64,000 nt of DNA, from contig FOXT01000012.1 of NCBI GenBank assembly GCA_900115795.1, forward strand, positions 1 through 64,000, given 5' to 3'. The DNA is from Lachnospiraceae bacterium XBB1006 (lineage in GTDB: Bacteria > Bacillota > Clostridia > Lachnospirales > Lachnospiraceae). How positions within the stretch are numbered: position 1 is the first letter of the stretch; each line of letters opens with the position of its first letter. Positions 17,201 through 26,807 of the stretch are shown here, in pieces. The notes beneath the pieces were generated by a model. That model had not been told where the DNA came from. It worked only from the letters and a program-made list of their open reading frames with translations, and did not search any database. The translations under genes and the position numbers were made by a program.

Positions 17201-19076
17201 CTTTTCTCTCACTTAATTCATCTGAAAACGTTACATAACTTCCTGAATGCTCTTTACTGCAATACGTACAGAGGTCGGCCATACGATACAATTCATCAAA
17301 GCTCAACACTTCATCCGATTTAAAGAGTACCGCTCCCATACTCACCTCAATCGTCTGCCCCTCAAGTTCCGGAATATTCACACTCTCTAAAGACTCCAGG
17401 AACGCTTCAATTCTTGCTTTTGCTTCCTCCTTACTTACAATGGCATCCGCATAAGCCGCAAATTCATCTCCGCCTAATCGTAACACAATATCGTCCTTTT
17501 TTGCAACCTTTTGCAAACTTGCAGCGAGTTCTACTATAACACGGTCGCCTACCTCATGTCCATAGGAATCATTAATCGATTTGAACTTATCAACATCAAG
17601 CAACATAAACAACCCGCCACGTTTTTTCTTCAATTGCTCGCTGATTCTGTTTTCGCCGCTGGTACGGTTCATTACACCGCTCATTTGATCCATTTCCGAT
17701 AAATATTTCAAGTAATCCCGATGTCTCTTTTCTTCGTCAATTTCCTCTATTAACCACATTACCTTCTTTGGTGTAGCATCATTACGTCGCTCAACGACCA
17801 GAAAACGCGCCCGACACCAGTAATTATGATGGTTCAAAAATTCCTTGGTAATGGTATTGCCCTCTCGCAATCGTTCCGCCAACGTAAACAGATTGACAAA
17901 TTCCATCATCTCCCGTTTCGACTCCGTCGCAGCATAAAACTCCATCATCATCTGCAACATAACATCCGCATGATCTTTTCCGCCCATAAGTAAATCCAGA
18001 TTTTCCTCCGACGTTCCGGATATCTTTACAATCCGATTGGTCTTCAGATTAATGGTATACATGGAGTTATAGATATCCGTCAATGCCAGCAACTGCTGAT
18101 TCACTTCTTCTCGCTCCGCCTGCCTGCGACTAATACTTAGAGCAATCGCAATCGACAAAAACACAAATGCCACCATCATAATGGTCACTAGCGTCTCCAC
18201 CATAATCATACCGGAGAACATCTCCCGTTTATTGATAACCGAAACCGCATTCCATTGATTTTTCAATGGCTCTTCGTAAACAAAATATCCCGTTCCATTC
18301 ATGGTAATATCAAAATAGTTTGTTTGGGTTTTCTCTTTTTTCGCTTCAATGACTTTTACCATTTCTTCCGGTTTCATACCCACCGGTGCTTTTTCCTCAC
18401 TGTCATAGCTAAAATCCACCATCTGTCCGTCTTCATCAATCAGAAAAAAATAAAAATCCATATTCTCTGCCATGGTTACATGATTCTTAAGCTCCAGCAA
18501 TCCATCCATAACAAGATCCATGGCAACCACGCTTTTTCCGTCGCTTAATCGTTTCGCAATAGACATCACCGGGATTCCGCTTCGAATATCTTTGTAAGGC
18601 GACACTAAGGTCGTTGTTCCCATGTTTTTCATTGCTTTTTTATACCACTTTCGTGTTTCCGGATGAAAATCCTTCCTCGCTTCCCACCCGGTTCCATCCA
18701 GGTATCTTCCATCAATCAACCCGTAAATTCCATTATAGTTTTCACTAATGGCAACCGAATATTGCTCAGACTGAAAAACAAGGTAAGACTTGATTTCCTC
18801 GTAGCTTGACCCCTGCCGCATCATATCTTCCACATGAAAAGCGGCCAAATCCACCGCATTCACACCCGTTTGCAGATAATCATTCATCAACTGCGCCGAT
18901 TGCAATGCACGGACTTGACCGATATGCACAATATTTTCTTTGGTTTGATCATACAAATTGTACGCACTAACAGACAACAAGACAAAGACACCTGCAATTG
19001 CAATCGAAAACACAGCTGCAAGCCTACCTTTCATTCTTCCCAGATACTCAAATTTTGTCCTTGTCCTATTTTCCAA
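17193..19076 (-). CDS. membrane diguanylate cyclase with extracytoplasmic Cache-type sensor
   Basis: 627 residues if the TTG at 19076 is the start (GGGGGA lies 6 nt upstream; no in-frame ATG fits as well). One helix near residues 18-40, an extracellular dCache-like region to about 280, a second helix near 290-315, a PAS-like linker, and a C-terminal GGDEF domain with the catalytic LRLGGDEFAAYAD. It makes cyclic di-GMP. The inhibitory RxxD site is degenerate (KKDD), so product feedback may be weak. The gene ends inside the methyltransferase start. A ligand that binds the sensor is unknown. Confidence 0.88.
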   Translation of the reverse strand: MENRTRTKFEYLGRMKGRLAAVFSIAIAGVFVLLSVSAYNLYDQTKENIVHIGQVRALQSAQLMNDYLQTGVNAVDLAAFHVEDMMRQGSSYEEIKSYLVFQSEQYSVAISENYNGIYGLIDGRYLDGTGWEARKDFHPETRKWYKKAMKNMGTTTLVSPYKDIRSGIPVMSIAKRLSDGKSVVAMDLVMDGLLELKNHVTMAENMDFYFFLIDEDGQMVDFSYDSEEKAPVGMKPEEMVKVIEAKKEKTQTNYFDITMNGTGYFVYEEPLKNQWNAVSVINKREMFSGMIMVETLVTIMMVAFVFLSIAIALSISRRQAEREEVNQQLLALTDIYNSMYTINLKTNRIVKISGTSEENLDLLMGGKDHADVMLQMMMEFYAATESKREMMEFVNLFTLAERLREGNTITKEFLNHHNYWCRARFLVVERRNDATPKKVMWLIEEIDEEKRHRDYLKYLSEMDQMSGVMNRTSGENRISEQLKKKRGGLFMLLDVDKFKSINDSYGHEVGDRVIVELAASLQKVAKKDDIVLRLGGDEFAAYADAIVSKEEAKARIEAFLESLESVNIPELEGQTIEVSMGAVLFKSDEVLSFDELYRMADLCTYCSKEHSGSYVTFSDELSERKDE

Positions 19077-19090
19077 ATCTCATCCCCCGC

Positions 19091-20641
19091 TTATTCTTTT
19101 CGTAAGCGCAACGTATTTCCCACAACAATCATTGCGCTCAAACACATAATCCCCGCCGCAATAATAGGATGCATGCTAATTGCAAACCGGTTATACAATA
19201 CGCCTGCAGAAATAGGAATACTCAATGCATGATAGAAAAACAAAAACCACATATTCCCTTTCATGTACCGCATCACTTCTTTGCTGATATGCACTGCCTC
19301 CACAAGTTTCTGAATCTGATATCCCTCAATTCGAACTGTAGCATCAGAAAAATCTCCAATTCGAATGGTTGCTTCCTTGCACCCCATGCCAAAAACGGCT
19401 ACCTTTTGTTCCTGCTCTTTCTTCTTCCGAATAAGTTCCGTCAGCTTCGCATCCGTCGTATAAGCCACGACATCGTTTACTCCAAAGAACGTTCCATGCG
19501 CCTTTGCCGTCACCTCATCTTCTTCTGTTAACATAACAACCTTCGTATGCATATTTTGTAACGTACGGATTGCCGTAAGACTTTCCTCCTTCACAGCATC
19601 ATAAATCGCTACAAACATCAATACTTCCTCTGCATTGGCAAGCAGAACTACCGATTTCCCTTTTTCCAAAAATTCTTCATAAGCCTGCTTCACTTCCGTT
19701 GTAACCGGAATATTCTGTTTCGCAATATAAGCCAATGTTCCCGCAAAATAACGGTTTCCATGAACACTTCCACTTACGCCTTCCAATTCCACATTTGTCA
19801 CGGACTCCACCGGAAGCAGTGTAACCTTCCAGATTTTGCATCGATCCTGTAATGCTTTTCTGGCAAAATAATAATTTTTCTGCATCATGGAGGCAAGAAC
19901 GGCAAAATAATATGGCACTTCCACTTCCGTCAGATTATTTCGTACTGCAAAGACGCCATCCACTTTCGCCTGGCCTTGTGTTATAACCCGCTTCTTTGTA
20001 ACATATACCGTGTCCACCCCTTCAAGATTTTCCAATGATGCACCATTTTTGAATTGGATGTTCTTCTTTTCTGCCTTCTCCATTCCACTCATTAGTGCAA
20101 TGGGAGCAACCAGGCTCACGGCACATGGGCAAGAAAGCAACAATACACAAATCAGGCGTTCCACCGCCACATCTGTATTCGCGCCATTGTGAATCCACAA
20201 AAAACCTGTAATCACAGCCAGCAGTGTACCTGCATAAATCAACACCGTTGCAAACGCATCCGTCGCATTGATACTTGGTGCCTTCTTCACCCTCGCAAGT
20301 GCCTTCTTCTCCCAATACTTCACCGGGTAGAAAAACAGAAGCATTGCAATTGCACTCAAAAAGAACCAATTTTCCCGAAAATACAATAAAACGGTACGAT
20401 CTCCATGTCCCAACGCATAGCTTGAATGTATCAGAATAACAAATCCCAAAAACGCACTTAGACAAACTGCAACGGTAATTACACTTTCCTTCGTTGCACT
20501 CTTTTTCATCAGTGCGTAAGCACCCTCCTTACAATATCCACGCAATACATATAGTACCGGAATAAATAGCACCATAGTCACAATACCAATGGTAACGCTA
20601 TTCTCCGCACCAAACACACTCTGTGTTAGTAGATTTTCCAT
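19091..20641 (-). CDS. degenerate heavy-metal P-type ATPase lacking the phosphorylation site
   Basis: 516 residues, about 200 short of a P1B ATPase. Several membrane helices, the transmembrane metal site SCPCAV (residues 170-175) and the lead-in FKNGASLENLEGVDTVYV are recognisable. Where the family has DKTGT, this protein has TKKRV (about 215-219), so the phosphorylated Asp is missing. The actuator TGE loop before CPC is absent, the TGD motif reads TEEDE, and the GDGxND motif is replaced near 417-432. ATP-driven transport should be impossible. It may be a metal-binding pseudoenzyme or a decaying gene, although the frame is fully open. Confidence 0.75.
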   Translation of the reverse strand: MENLLTQSVFGAENSVTIGIVTMVLFIPVLYVLRGYCKEGAYALMKKSATKESVITVAVCLSAFLGFVILIHSSYALGHGDRTVLLYFRENWFFLSAIAMLLFFYPVKYWEKKALARVKKAPSINATDAFATVLIYAGTLLAVITGFLWIHNGANTDVAVERLICVLLLSCPCAVSLVAPIALMSGMEKAEKKNIQFKNGASLENLEGVDTVYVTKKRVITQGQAKVDGVFAVRNNLTEVEVPYYFAVLASMMQKNYYFARKALQDRCKIWKVTLLPVESVTNVELEGVSGSVHGNRYFAGTLAYIAKQNIPVTTEVKQAYEEFLEKGKSVVLLANAEEVLMFVAIYDAVKEESLTAIRTLQNMHTKVVMLTEEDEVTAKAHGTFFGVNDVVAYTTDAKLTELIRKKKEQEQKVAVFGMGCKEATIRIGDFSDATVRIEGYQIQKLVEAVHISKEVMRYMKGNMWFLFFYHALSIPISAGVLYNRFAISMHPIIAAGIMCLSAMIVVGNTLRLRKE

Positions 20642-20666
20642 CTCATTCTCCTCTTTCTTCCCTCTT

Positions 20667-20701
20667 AAAAAGACCCCTACTATCCCTTAGCAGAGGTCTT
20701 T
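20667..20701 (-). terminator. terminator of the chemotaxis receptor gene
   Basis: An imperfect stem (AAAGACCTCTGCTA with TAGTAGGGGTCTTT) followed by T residues on the minus strand separates the receptor gene from the P-type ATPase relic downstream. Confidence 0.7.
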
Positions 20702-20709
20702 CCTAATCC

Positions 20710-22440
20710 TTAAAACTCAAACTTCTGGGCTTCGTTATTAAGGTCTGTCGCAATTTCTGTGTTATCACGTACTTTCGTTTCAATGCCACCAATTCCGGCA
20801 ACCAAATCCTGTACGTTGTTTGAAGCACTTACAATGCCATCTGAACTTTCACCTACCGCTCTGGAAATGTCATCAATGGCCCCTGCCATATTACCCATAA
20901 TCTTCTTAAGATTTCCGGAACGCTGTGCAAAGTTCTGCATCGTTTCATACATCTTCTGCGCATCTTCGTTATACTGTCTTCCGCCCTCCACAAAATTATT
21001 ATAATCCGGCAAAATTGTCTCGTTAATATAATCCACAATTTCATTGGAGTTGCGAATTAATTCCTTAACAGCCGAAATAACCATCTCGTTAATACTCTGA
21101 ATATCCTGAGCTGTCTGTCGACTAGAATCGGCCAAGGCACTAATTTCATCTGCAACTACGGCAAAACCGCGTCCTGCTTCTCCTGCACGTGCTGCCTCAA
21201 TGGATGCATTCAATGCCAATAAGTTGGTCTGACTCGAAATACTAAGAATCTGCTCGGTCAACGATGCAATCTCTTCAACACTCTTGCTATCGTCGATTGC
21301 CTTTCTTAAATTATCAAGAATAGGGCGAATCATACGATCTGTACCCTCTTTATTCTCCATAGCAGACTGCTCTAAGTGCCGAGCACGCTCTTCCATTTCG
21401 GTAACATATCCAAGAATATTATCGGTCTGCTCTGCCATACCTTCCACTTCTTCGTTAACGGAACTGGAATTCTCATTAATATGAATCATGGTAGCCGACA
21501 CTTCTTCCATGGAAGCCGTCAATTCTTCCATAACAGAAGAAACACTCACCGCATTGGCATTTACGCTAGAAACATTCTGATCCATATCATCACTAATGAC
21601 ATGCATCTGCTGTGAATGGTTGCTAATCTTAAGCATAATGTCATGCAGCTTTTCCACGAAACGGTTAATATTACCGGCTACCTGACCAAGCTCATCATTG
21701 GTATTTACATCCACACGCATGGTTAAATTACCGGCATTCGCATCAATGCTGTCAATCAACTCATTTAGTGAACCGTTAATCTTCTTAACCGGTTTAATTA
21801 CGCTACGATTAATCATAATGATAATAATAGCGAACATAATGATGGAAATACTCATCACCGCAATACACGTAATCTTTGAATTATTCACTCGACGATCAAT
21901 TTCATCCGTAATCTTCTCGGCATTCTTATCATTTACTTCAATAAACTTAGAAAGTTTATTCTCAATCTCACTGGCTTCCTCGTAAATCGAGCCCTTGCTC
22001 ATCTCCAATGCCTCTTCCGTCTTGCCTTCCTTAAACAGACTAATCGCCTCATTTACATGGTTCTCAAGCGGCGGATACATGGCTTTAATCTCATTATAGT
22101 ACTTCTCGTGCTTTGCCGTTGGCAAAATATCCTTCATATTCTCAATGTAATACTCGATATTGTTGAAGTCGCCATACTCATTCTCATCGTCCCGCAACGC
22201 AAGCTGATAGTCCTCCGCCTGATCCGGTTTCAAGCACATAAAAATCAAATGCTTTGGAATCTTGTCAGTATTCAGTGTCAGCTCATCCAGGGCAAGGGTT
22301 GTAAATACAACCTCGCTATTTATGCGCTCTGTCTCCTTCTTAATCCGCTCAAAATTAAAAATATTAAGTGCGGCCGAGACAAAGGCAACAACAGCAAATA
22401 CAGTCAATGGAATTAATATCTTCTTTCTTACACCTTTCAT
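20710..22440 (-). CDS. methyl-accepting chemotaxis protein
   Basis: 576 residues. Two membrane helices (about 7-25 and 190-212) frame a helical extracellular four-helix-bundle-like sensor region, followed by a HAMP domain and a long cytoplasmic coiled coil. The hairpin tip is [20 protein letters not shown], the CheA/CheW contact site, followed by [16 protein letters not shown]. Its ligand is unknown. It implies a chemotaxis system and probably flagella elsewhere in the genome. The ribosome site GAGAGGG precedes the ATG. Confidence 0.93.
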   Translation of the reverse strand: MKGVRKKILIPLTVFAVVAFVSAALNIFNFERIKKETERINSEVVFTTLALDELTLNTDKIPKHLIFMCLKPDQAEDYQLALRDDENEYGDFNNIEYYIENMKDILPTAKHEKYYNEIKAMYPPLENHVNEAISLFKEGKTEEALEMSKGSIYEEASEIENKLSKFIEVNDKNAEKITDEIDRRVNNSKITCIAVMSISIIMFAIIIIMINRSVIKPVKKINGSLNELIDSIDANAGNLTMRVDVNTNDELGQVAGNINRFVEKLHDIMLKISNHSQQMHVISDDMDQNVSSVNANAVSVSSVMEELTASMEEVSATMIHINENSSSVNEEVEGMAEQTDNILGYVTEMEERARHLEQSAMENKEGTDRMIRPILDNLRKAIDDSKSVEEIASLTEQILSISSQTNLLALNASIEAARAGEAGRGFAVVADEISALADSSRQTAQDIQSINEMVISAVKELIRNSNEIVDYINETILPDYNNFVEGGRQYNEDAQKMYETMQNFAQRSGNLKKIMGNMAGAIDDISRAVGESSDGIVSASNNVQDLVAGIGGIETKVRDNTEIATDLNNEAQKFEF

Positions 22441-22514
22441 AAATGAGCCCTCTCTTCTGTATTATTCATCTTTTCGTAACAATATTTTAATACAAAAAAA
22501 TATGCATTTCAATA

Positions 22515-23501
22515 TTAGAGCATGGTAGCTCTGAGAACATCCGGTGAAAGTTTTGTTAAATATGCAGGTGCAATATCAAATACCGTTTTTGCACCACGTG
22601 CACCTTCCTTATATAGACGATGAATAGCTCTGGCATAACATACCAATACACTTGATGTAAATTCCGGATTGGAATCCAACTTCAAATTGTATTCAATGAT
22701 ATGCTTATTCTCTTTATTCCAACCGGTTACTCCACTACGAATTACAAATCCACCGTGTGGAATACCGCTGTGCTCTTTCTTAAGTTCTTCCTCGGTAATA
22801 AAGTGTACTGTCGTATCATACTCATCGAAGTAGTTCGGCATCGTCTTGATTTCATTCTCAATCTTCGCCTTATCTGCCCCCGGCTTTGCTACAACAAAGC
22901 ATTCACGCAAATGCTTCTGTCTGGTGGTCAACGTCGGTTCCTCTCCGTTCCGAACTGCCTCAAGTGCTGCCTCAACCGGAATGGTATACTGCTTCGCATC
23001 CAAAACTCCTTCAATACGACGAATCGCATCGGAGTGTCCCTGACTAACTCCCTTACCCCAGAAAGTATAATCATGGCCTTCACTTAAAATTGCATTGGCA
23101 TATAAACGATTCAGGGAGAACATTCCAGGATCCCAGCCAACAGAAATCATAGCCAAATGATCGCCTTCCTTTGCAGCTGCATCCACATTCGCAAAATGTT
23201 CCGGGATACGTGCATGGGTATCAAAGCTATCAATTACATTGAAATGTTTTGCAAACTTCGGTGTTTGCACCGGCAAATCCGTTGCACTTCCACCACAAAT
23301 AATCATAACATCTATTTGATCCTTGTATTCCATTACCTGATCAACGGATACAATCTTCGCACTCCCCGTTAGAATCTTTACGTCCGCAGGATTTCTTCTT
23401 GTAAAAACAGCAATCAGCTCCATATCATCATTCTGCTTAATTGCGCATTCAACACCACGGCCCAAGTTTCCATAACCAATAATTCCAATTCTTGTGCTCA
23501 T
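22515..23501 (-). CDS. ddh: meso-diaminopimelate dehydrogenase
   Basis: 328 residues. Makes meso-2,6-diaminopimelate from tetrahydrodipicolinate in one NADPH-dependent step, for peptidoglycan and lysine. The Rossmann motif GIIGYGNLGRGVE is at the N-terminus; substrate-region motifs such as MISVGWDPGMFSLNRLYAN, GVSQGHSDAIRRIEGV and HGGFVIRSGVTG are present. Length matches the 326-residue family. Clear AAAGGAG ribosome site. Confidence 0.96.
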   Translation of the reverse strand: MSTRIGIIGYGNLGRGVECAIKQNDDMELIAVFTRRNPADVKILTGSAKIVSVDQVMEYKDQIDVMIICGGSATDLPVQTPKFAKHFNVIDSFDTHARIPEHFANVDAAAKEGDHLAMISVGWDPGMFSLNRLYANAILSEGHDYTFWGKGVSQGHSDAIRRIEGVLDAKQYTIPVEAALEAVRNGEEPTLTTRQKHLRECFVVAKPGADKAKIENEIKTMPNYFDEYDTTVHFITEEELKKEHSGIPHGGFVIRSGVTGWNKENKHIIEYNLKLDSNPEFTSSVLVCYARAIHRLYKEGARGAKTVFDIAPAYLTKLSPDVLRATML

Positions 23502-23569
23502 ACTATTTCACTCCTTTGTTAAAACTCACCCCCTATAATACCAAATTTCTATCTTTCTTGCAACAAAAA

Positions 23570-24199
23570 CTACTTCATCAAAAGCCGTACTTCAATTCCC
23601 TCGTCCACGTAATTTTTGAACAATTCCGCATCCTCTGCTGTTCCAACTACCGTTCCGTAATGCGTTGGAATTGCTATCTGCGGTTTCATATGATTAACAA
23701 ATTGTGCCGCCTCTTTAGCATTCATGGTATAGGTACCACCAATTGGTAAAAGTGCCACATCGCAGGAAATCTCCGTATTATCCTCGTTTTCATCCGTGTC
23801 GCCGGCAACATACACCCATTTTCCTTCTAATTTCATTTTGTAACCAAGCCATTTACTGCCCTTTGGATGATGTTTGTTCTCCACATTGTAAGCCGGAATC
23901 GCTTCCACCGGCAGATGTTTGATTCGCTCCTTATCCTTTGGTGCAAGCATCTCAATCTTCGACACCATCTCAGATACCTCACCCATCTTCTCTTCCATGG
24001 ATTTTGGTATAATAAGGATAGTCTTCGGACCAACCACTTTTTCTAAATCCCTGGGTGAAAAATGATCATAATGCTCATGTGTAATAAACACAAAATCCGC
24101 ATCATGATACACTTCGCTGATTTCGAATGGGTCCACATAAATCGTGCCCTCTCTTGCTTTGATTCGAATGCTGCTGTGGGTTAAAATCTCAATATCCAT
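23570..24199 (-). CDS. MBL-fold metallo-hydrolase (YtkL/UlaG-like)
   Basis: 209 residues. The metal-binding motif is THEHYDHFS; further ligands are in AGDTDENED and PTHYGTV. The short form without extra domains resembles predicted Zn-dependent beta-lactamase superfamily hydrolases such as UlaG and YtkL. The substrate is unknown. Cytoplasmic. Single gene, followed by nothing recognisable before ddh. Confidence 0.88.
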   Translation of the reverse strand: MDIEILTHSSIRIKAREGTIYVDPFEISEVYHDADFVFITHEHYDHFSPRDLEKVVGPKTILIIPKSMEEKMGEVSEMVSKIEMLAPKDKERIKHLPVEAIPAYNVENKHHPKGSKWLGYKMKLEGKWVYVAGDTDENEDNTEISCDVALLPIGGTYTMNAKEAAQFVNHMKPQIAIPTHYGTVVGTAEDAELFKNYVDEGIEVRLLMK

Positions 24200-24217
24200 A
24201 CCCGTTACCTCCCGATT

Positions 24218-24385
24218 AATGATTACTCTTAGTTAATTGCGAAACTCTTATGCCACGACCGTGGCATGTTAAATTTGCATAATAAATCGTCTCTGCAAGT
24301 TAACTTGCGAGAACGATTTTTATGCAAATTGCTCATGCGGCATTCGCCGCAGAGCAGTTTCGCAAATACCTAAATGATTACTCTT
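24218..24385. repeat. 142-bp cloverleaf palindromic element flanked by 13-bp direct repeats
   Basis: AATGATTACTCTT occurs at 24218-24230 and again at 24373-24385. Between them, TTGCGAAACT (24237-24246) pairs perfectly with AGTTTCGCAA (24356-24365). Inside are three hairpin arms: ATGCCAC/GTGGCAT (24250-24267), a long arm closed by AATTTGCAT/ATGCAAATT (24272-24330) with a perfect inner GCAAGTT/AACTTGC tip, and TGCTC..GCGGC/GCCGC..GAGCA (24330-24356). It has no coding capacity. The right copy of the repeat covers the stop codon of the ybaK-like gene, so the layout looks like a small non-autonomous insertion with target duplication. It could also fold as RNA. Confidence 0.7.
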
Positions 24386-24923
24386 CCCCTACCAAATGTA
24401 CAAATTGTGGCTCATAACCAACTGCCGGTAGGAATGTTTCAAAGATGTCTGCGGTCTTCATTTTCATGCTGGATGTATTTACACAAGGATGACATCCAAA
24501 TAATTCCGCATCCTTTAAATCTTCATCCACTAAAAGCTTGATTGCATGTTCCTTATCATTCATTAACCCCATCACACTTACGGCTCCCGGTTCTATATCC
24601 AGGTAAGTAAGCATATCCTCCGGACTTGCAAAAGAAAGACGTGCCGCATTAATCTGCGCTGACAATTCTTTTGTCTTAAATTTCTTGTCTCCCGGCATCA
24701 ACAGAAGGTAAAAGTTGGTCTTCTGTCGATTGCACAAAAACAAATTCTTACACATTATAACGCCAAGTACTTGATCGATTGCCGCACAATCTTCCATCGT
24801 CTCTGCCGGTGAATGGTCCGCGCGCATAAAGGAAATCCCCAGCTTATCCAAATAGTCATACGTACGCACCTCTCTATCAAGTCTTCCCTCGCAATTTTCG
24901 GGTCTGCCACTATATACTTCCAT
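24378..24923 (-). CDS. YbaK/ProX-type aminoacyl-tRNA deacylase
   Basis: 181 residues from the ATG at 24923, chosen because AGGAAGG precedes it. Free-standing editing domains of this family hydrolyse mischarged tRNAs such as Ala-tRNA(Pro). CKNLFLCNRQKTNFYLLLMPGDKKFK with the conserved Lys and SVMGLMNDKEHAIKLLVDEDL, plus GCHPCVNTSSMKMK, place it in the ProX/PrdX (Pro-tRNA editing) branch. Its last codons are part of the 13-bp duplication flanking the cloverleaf element. Confidence 0.85.
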   Translation of the reverse strand: MEVYSGRPENCEGRLDREVRTYDYLDKLGISFMRADHSPAETMEDCAAIDQVLGVIMCKNLFLCNRQKTNFYLLLMPGDKKFKTKELSAQINAARLSFASPEDMLTYLDIEPGAVSVMGLMNDKEHAIKLLVDEDLKDAELFGCHPCVNTSSMKMKTADIFETFLPAVGYEPQFVHLVGEE

Positions 24924-25068
24924 GCCACTACCTTCCTCTCTTATCATTTCTCTCTCTTTATTGTACGCTTGATTGTCCAACCTTTCAACAGAAATAGTTT
25001 GAATTTTCTTTTTCTTTCTGTCCAAAAATGTAGTATAATACAAAGGAAATGATAAAAAGGAGCAACAA

Positions 25069-26769
25069 ATGAAACAATTAGAAAAACTTTTACAGGAAAC
25101 CGATCATAAAAGTTATCCTGCCTATAAACGACTAGCCGGAAACTATCGTTTTCCCGGTTTCACTTTAACCATTGACCATGTGCAAGGTGACCCCTTTGCC
25201 GCACCTTCCGCCCTGCACATTACCCTGACCAAAGCCCAGCATCAACTTCCTGAAGCGTATTATAACACTGCACATCGCTGTATTATGCTGCAGGATTTTA
25301 TTCTGCGTCGTTTTGAAACGGTCTTGCGCACTTATGACCGCAAGGCCAAAGGAAGTGGCAAAAGCGGCACCTTATCCGTCACTCACCCTCATCAGGAAGT
25401 GCTTAACCGCTCTGCCTTACAAATCAACCCACGCACCGGCGAACTTACGGTGCGGTTTTGTGTTGGCTTTCCCGCCGCCGGCCGCACCACCTTGTCCATG
25501 GAGCTTCGGAAAATTTTAATGGACTACCTGCCGGATTGTGTAAAAAAGAGCTTAATCGTAGCAGCATTACCTTCTGATTCCCTAAAAAAAGCTTTGGCCT
25601 TGTCTGATGACCAGCAATGTCTTCGAAAGCAGCTTTCTGATCTGGGATTGGTTGCCTTTGTTGCAAACGGATCCGTTCTTCCCCGCAAAAGCGGCATTGA
25701 CGACCGTCCAATGAAGGATGCCATTCCTTTTAAAAGTCCAAAAGAAAGTGAAGTTACCCTTTCTCTTACCGATGGGCGCCAGATCAGCGGTTTGGGAATC
25801 CGCAAAGGTATTACTCTGATTGTAGGTGGTGGCTACCATGGCAAATCCACTCTGCTAAAAGCATTAGAGCGTGGCGTATACAATCATATCCCGGGAGATG
25901 GTCGTGAATACGTCATCACGGAAGAAACGGCTATGAAGATTCGATCGGAAGACGGGCGCTGCGTAAGGCAGTTAAACATTCACCCTTTTATTCGCAACTT
26001 GCCAAACAATACCAATACCACTTGTTTTTCAACCGAAGATGCCAGCGGCTCCACGTCCCAGGCCGCGTTTACCATCGAGTCCATTCTTGCCGGCAGCAAA
26101 ACGCTTCTGATTGACGAAGACACCACTGCCACCAATTTCATGGTGCGGGACGATTTGATGCAGCAGGTCATTGCACGTGATGAGGAACCAATTGTTCCAT
26201 TTATCAGCCGTATGCGTCAATTGTATGATGATTTGGGTATTTCGACGATATTGGTTGCCGGAAGTTGCGGCACGTATTTTGCAACAGCCAACCAGGTCAT
26301 CCAGATGAAAAATTATGAGCCTTACGATATCACCACTACAGCCTTGCAAGCCGCCGTTAACATTCCACCTCAGGCAATTACGGCTCCGGATTCGTTACCC
26401 ACTCTTACAGACACGCGTGTACCACTTGCAAACCACGCCGTCACCAATCAGCGCAAAATCAAGGTAAAAAGTTCCGGCACCAATGCCGTTTCCTTGAACC
26501 ACGAATCCGTTGAACTCCGCTTCGTCGAGCAATTGGTGGATACCGAGCAATCCAACCTGCTTGGCTTGTTCCTTCGCCACCTTGAAGAACACGCTTTTGA
26601 CGGTCAAACTACTTTAGCTGATTGCGTCAATTCCCTTTACAAGCGCTATTGTCAAACAGGCTTTTCAGCGATTGCAAACGGTAACACCATTCCGGGGAAC
26701 TTGGCAGATGTACGCCTTCAGGAATTATGGGCAATGGTAAATCGGTATCGTGGACTTACGTTACGATAA
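25069..26769 (+). CDS. predicted ATPase of the ABC class (PF09818 family)
   Basis: 566 residues. It starts MKQLEKLLQETDHKSYPAYK after AAAAGGAG and has the three-part layout of this family: an N-terminal domain, a central ABC-like ATPase with P-loop GGGYHGKSTLLKALERG and Walker B TLLIDEDTTATNFMVRD, and a C-terminal domain. There are no membrane segments, so it is not a transporter. The in vivo role is not established in bacteria; a nucleic-acid-related role has been proposed. Divergent from the ybaK-like gene with a TATAAT at 25034-25039. Confidence 0.88.
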   Translation: MKQLEKLLQETDHKSYPAYKRLAGNYRFPGFTLTIDHVQGDPFAAPSALHITLTKAQHQLPEAYYNTAHRCIMLQDFILRRFETVLRTYDRKAKGSGKSGTLSVTHPHQEVLNRSALQINPRTGELTVRFCVGFPAAGRTTLSMELRKILMDYLPDCVKKSLIVAALPSDSLKKALALSDDQQCLRKQLSDLGLVAFVANGSVLPRKSGIDDRPMKDAIPFKSPKESEVTLSLTDGRQISGLGIRKGITLIVGGGYHGKSTLLKALERGVYNHIPGDGREYVITEETAMKIRSEDGRCVRQLNIHPFIRNLPNNTNTTCFSTEDASGSTSQAAFTIESILAGSKTLLIDEDTTATNFMVRDDLMQQVIARDEEPIVPFISRMRQLYDDLGISTILVAGSCGTYFATANQVIQMKNYEPYDITTTALQAAVNIPPQAITAPDSLPTLTDTRVPLANHAVTNQRKIKVKSSGTNAVSLNHESVELRFVEQLVDTEQSNLLGLFLRHLEEHAFDGQTTLADCVNSLYKRYCQTGFSAIANGNTIPGNLADVRLQELWAMVNRYRGLTLR

Positions 26770-26776
26770 AAAACAT

Positions 26777-26807
26777 GGGCAGGAATCACATCCTGCCCGT
26801 CTTTTTA
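26777..26807 (+). terminator. intrinsic terminator of the ABC-class ATPase gene
   Basis: Perfect 8-bp stem GGGCAGGA/TCCTGCCC with a 6-nt loop and a T-run. It lies between convergent genes and overlaps the stop of the transporter gene. Confidence 0.85.
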
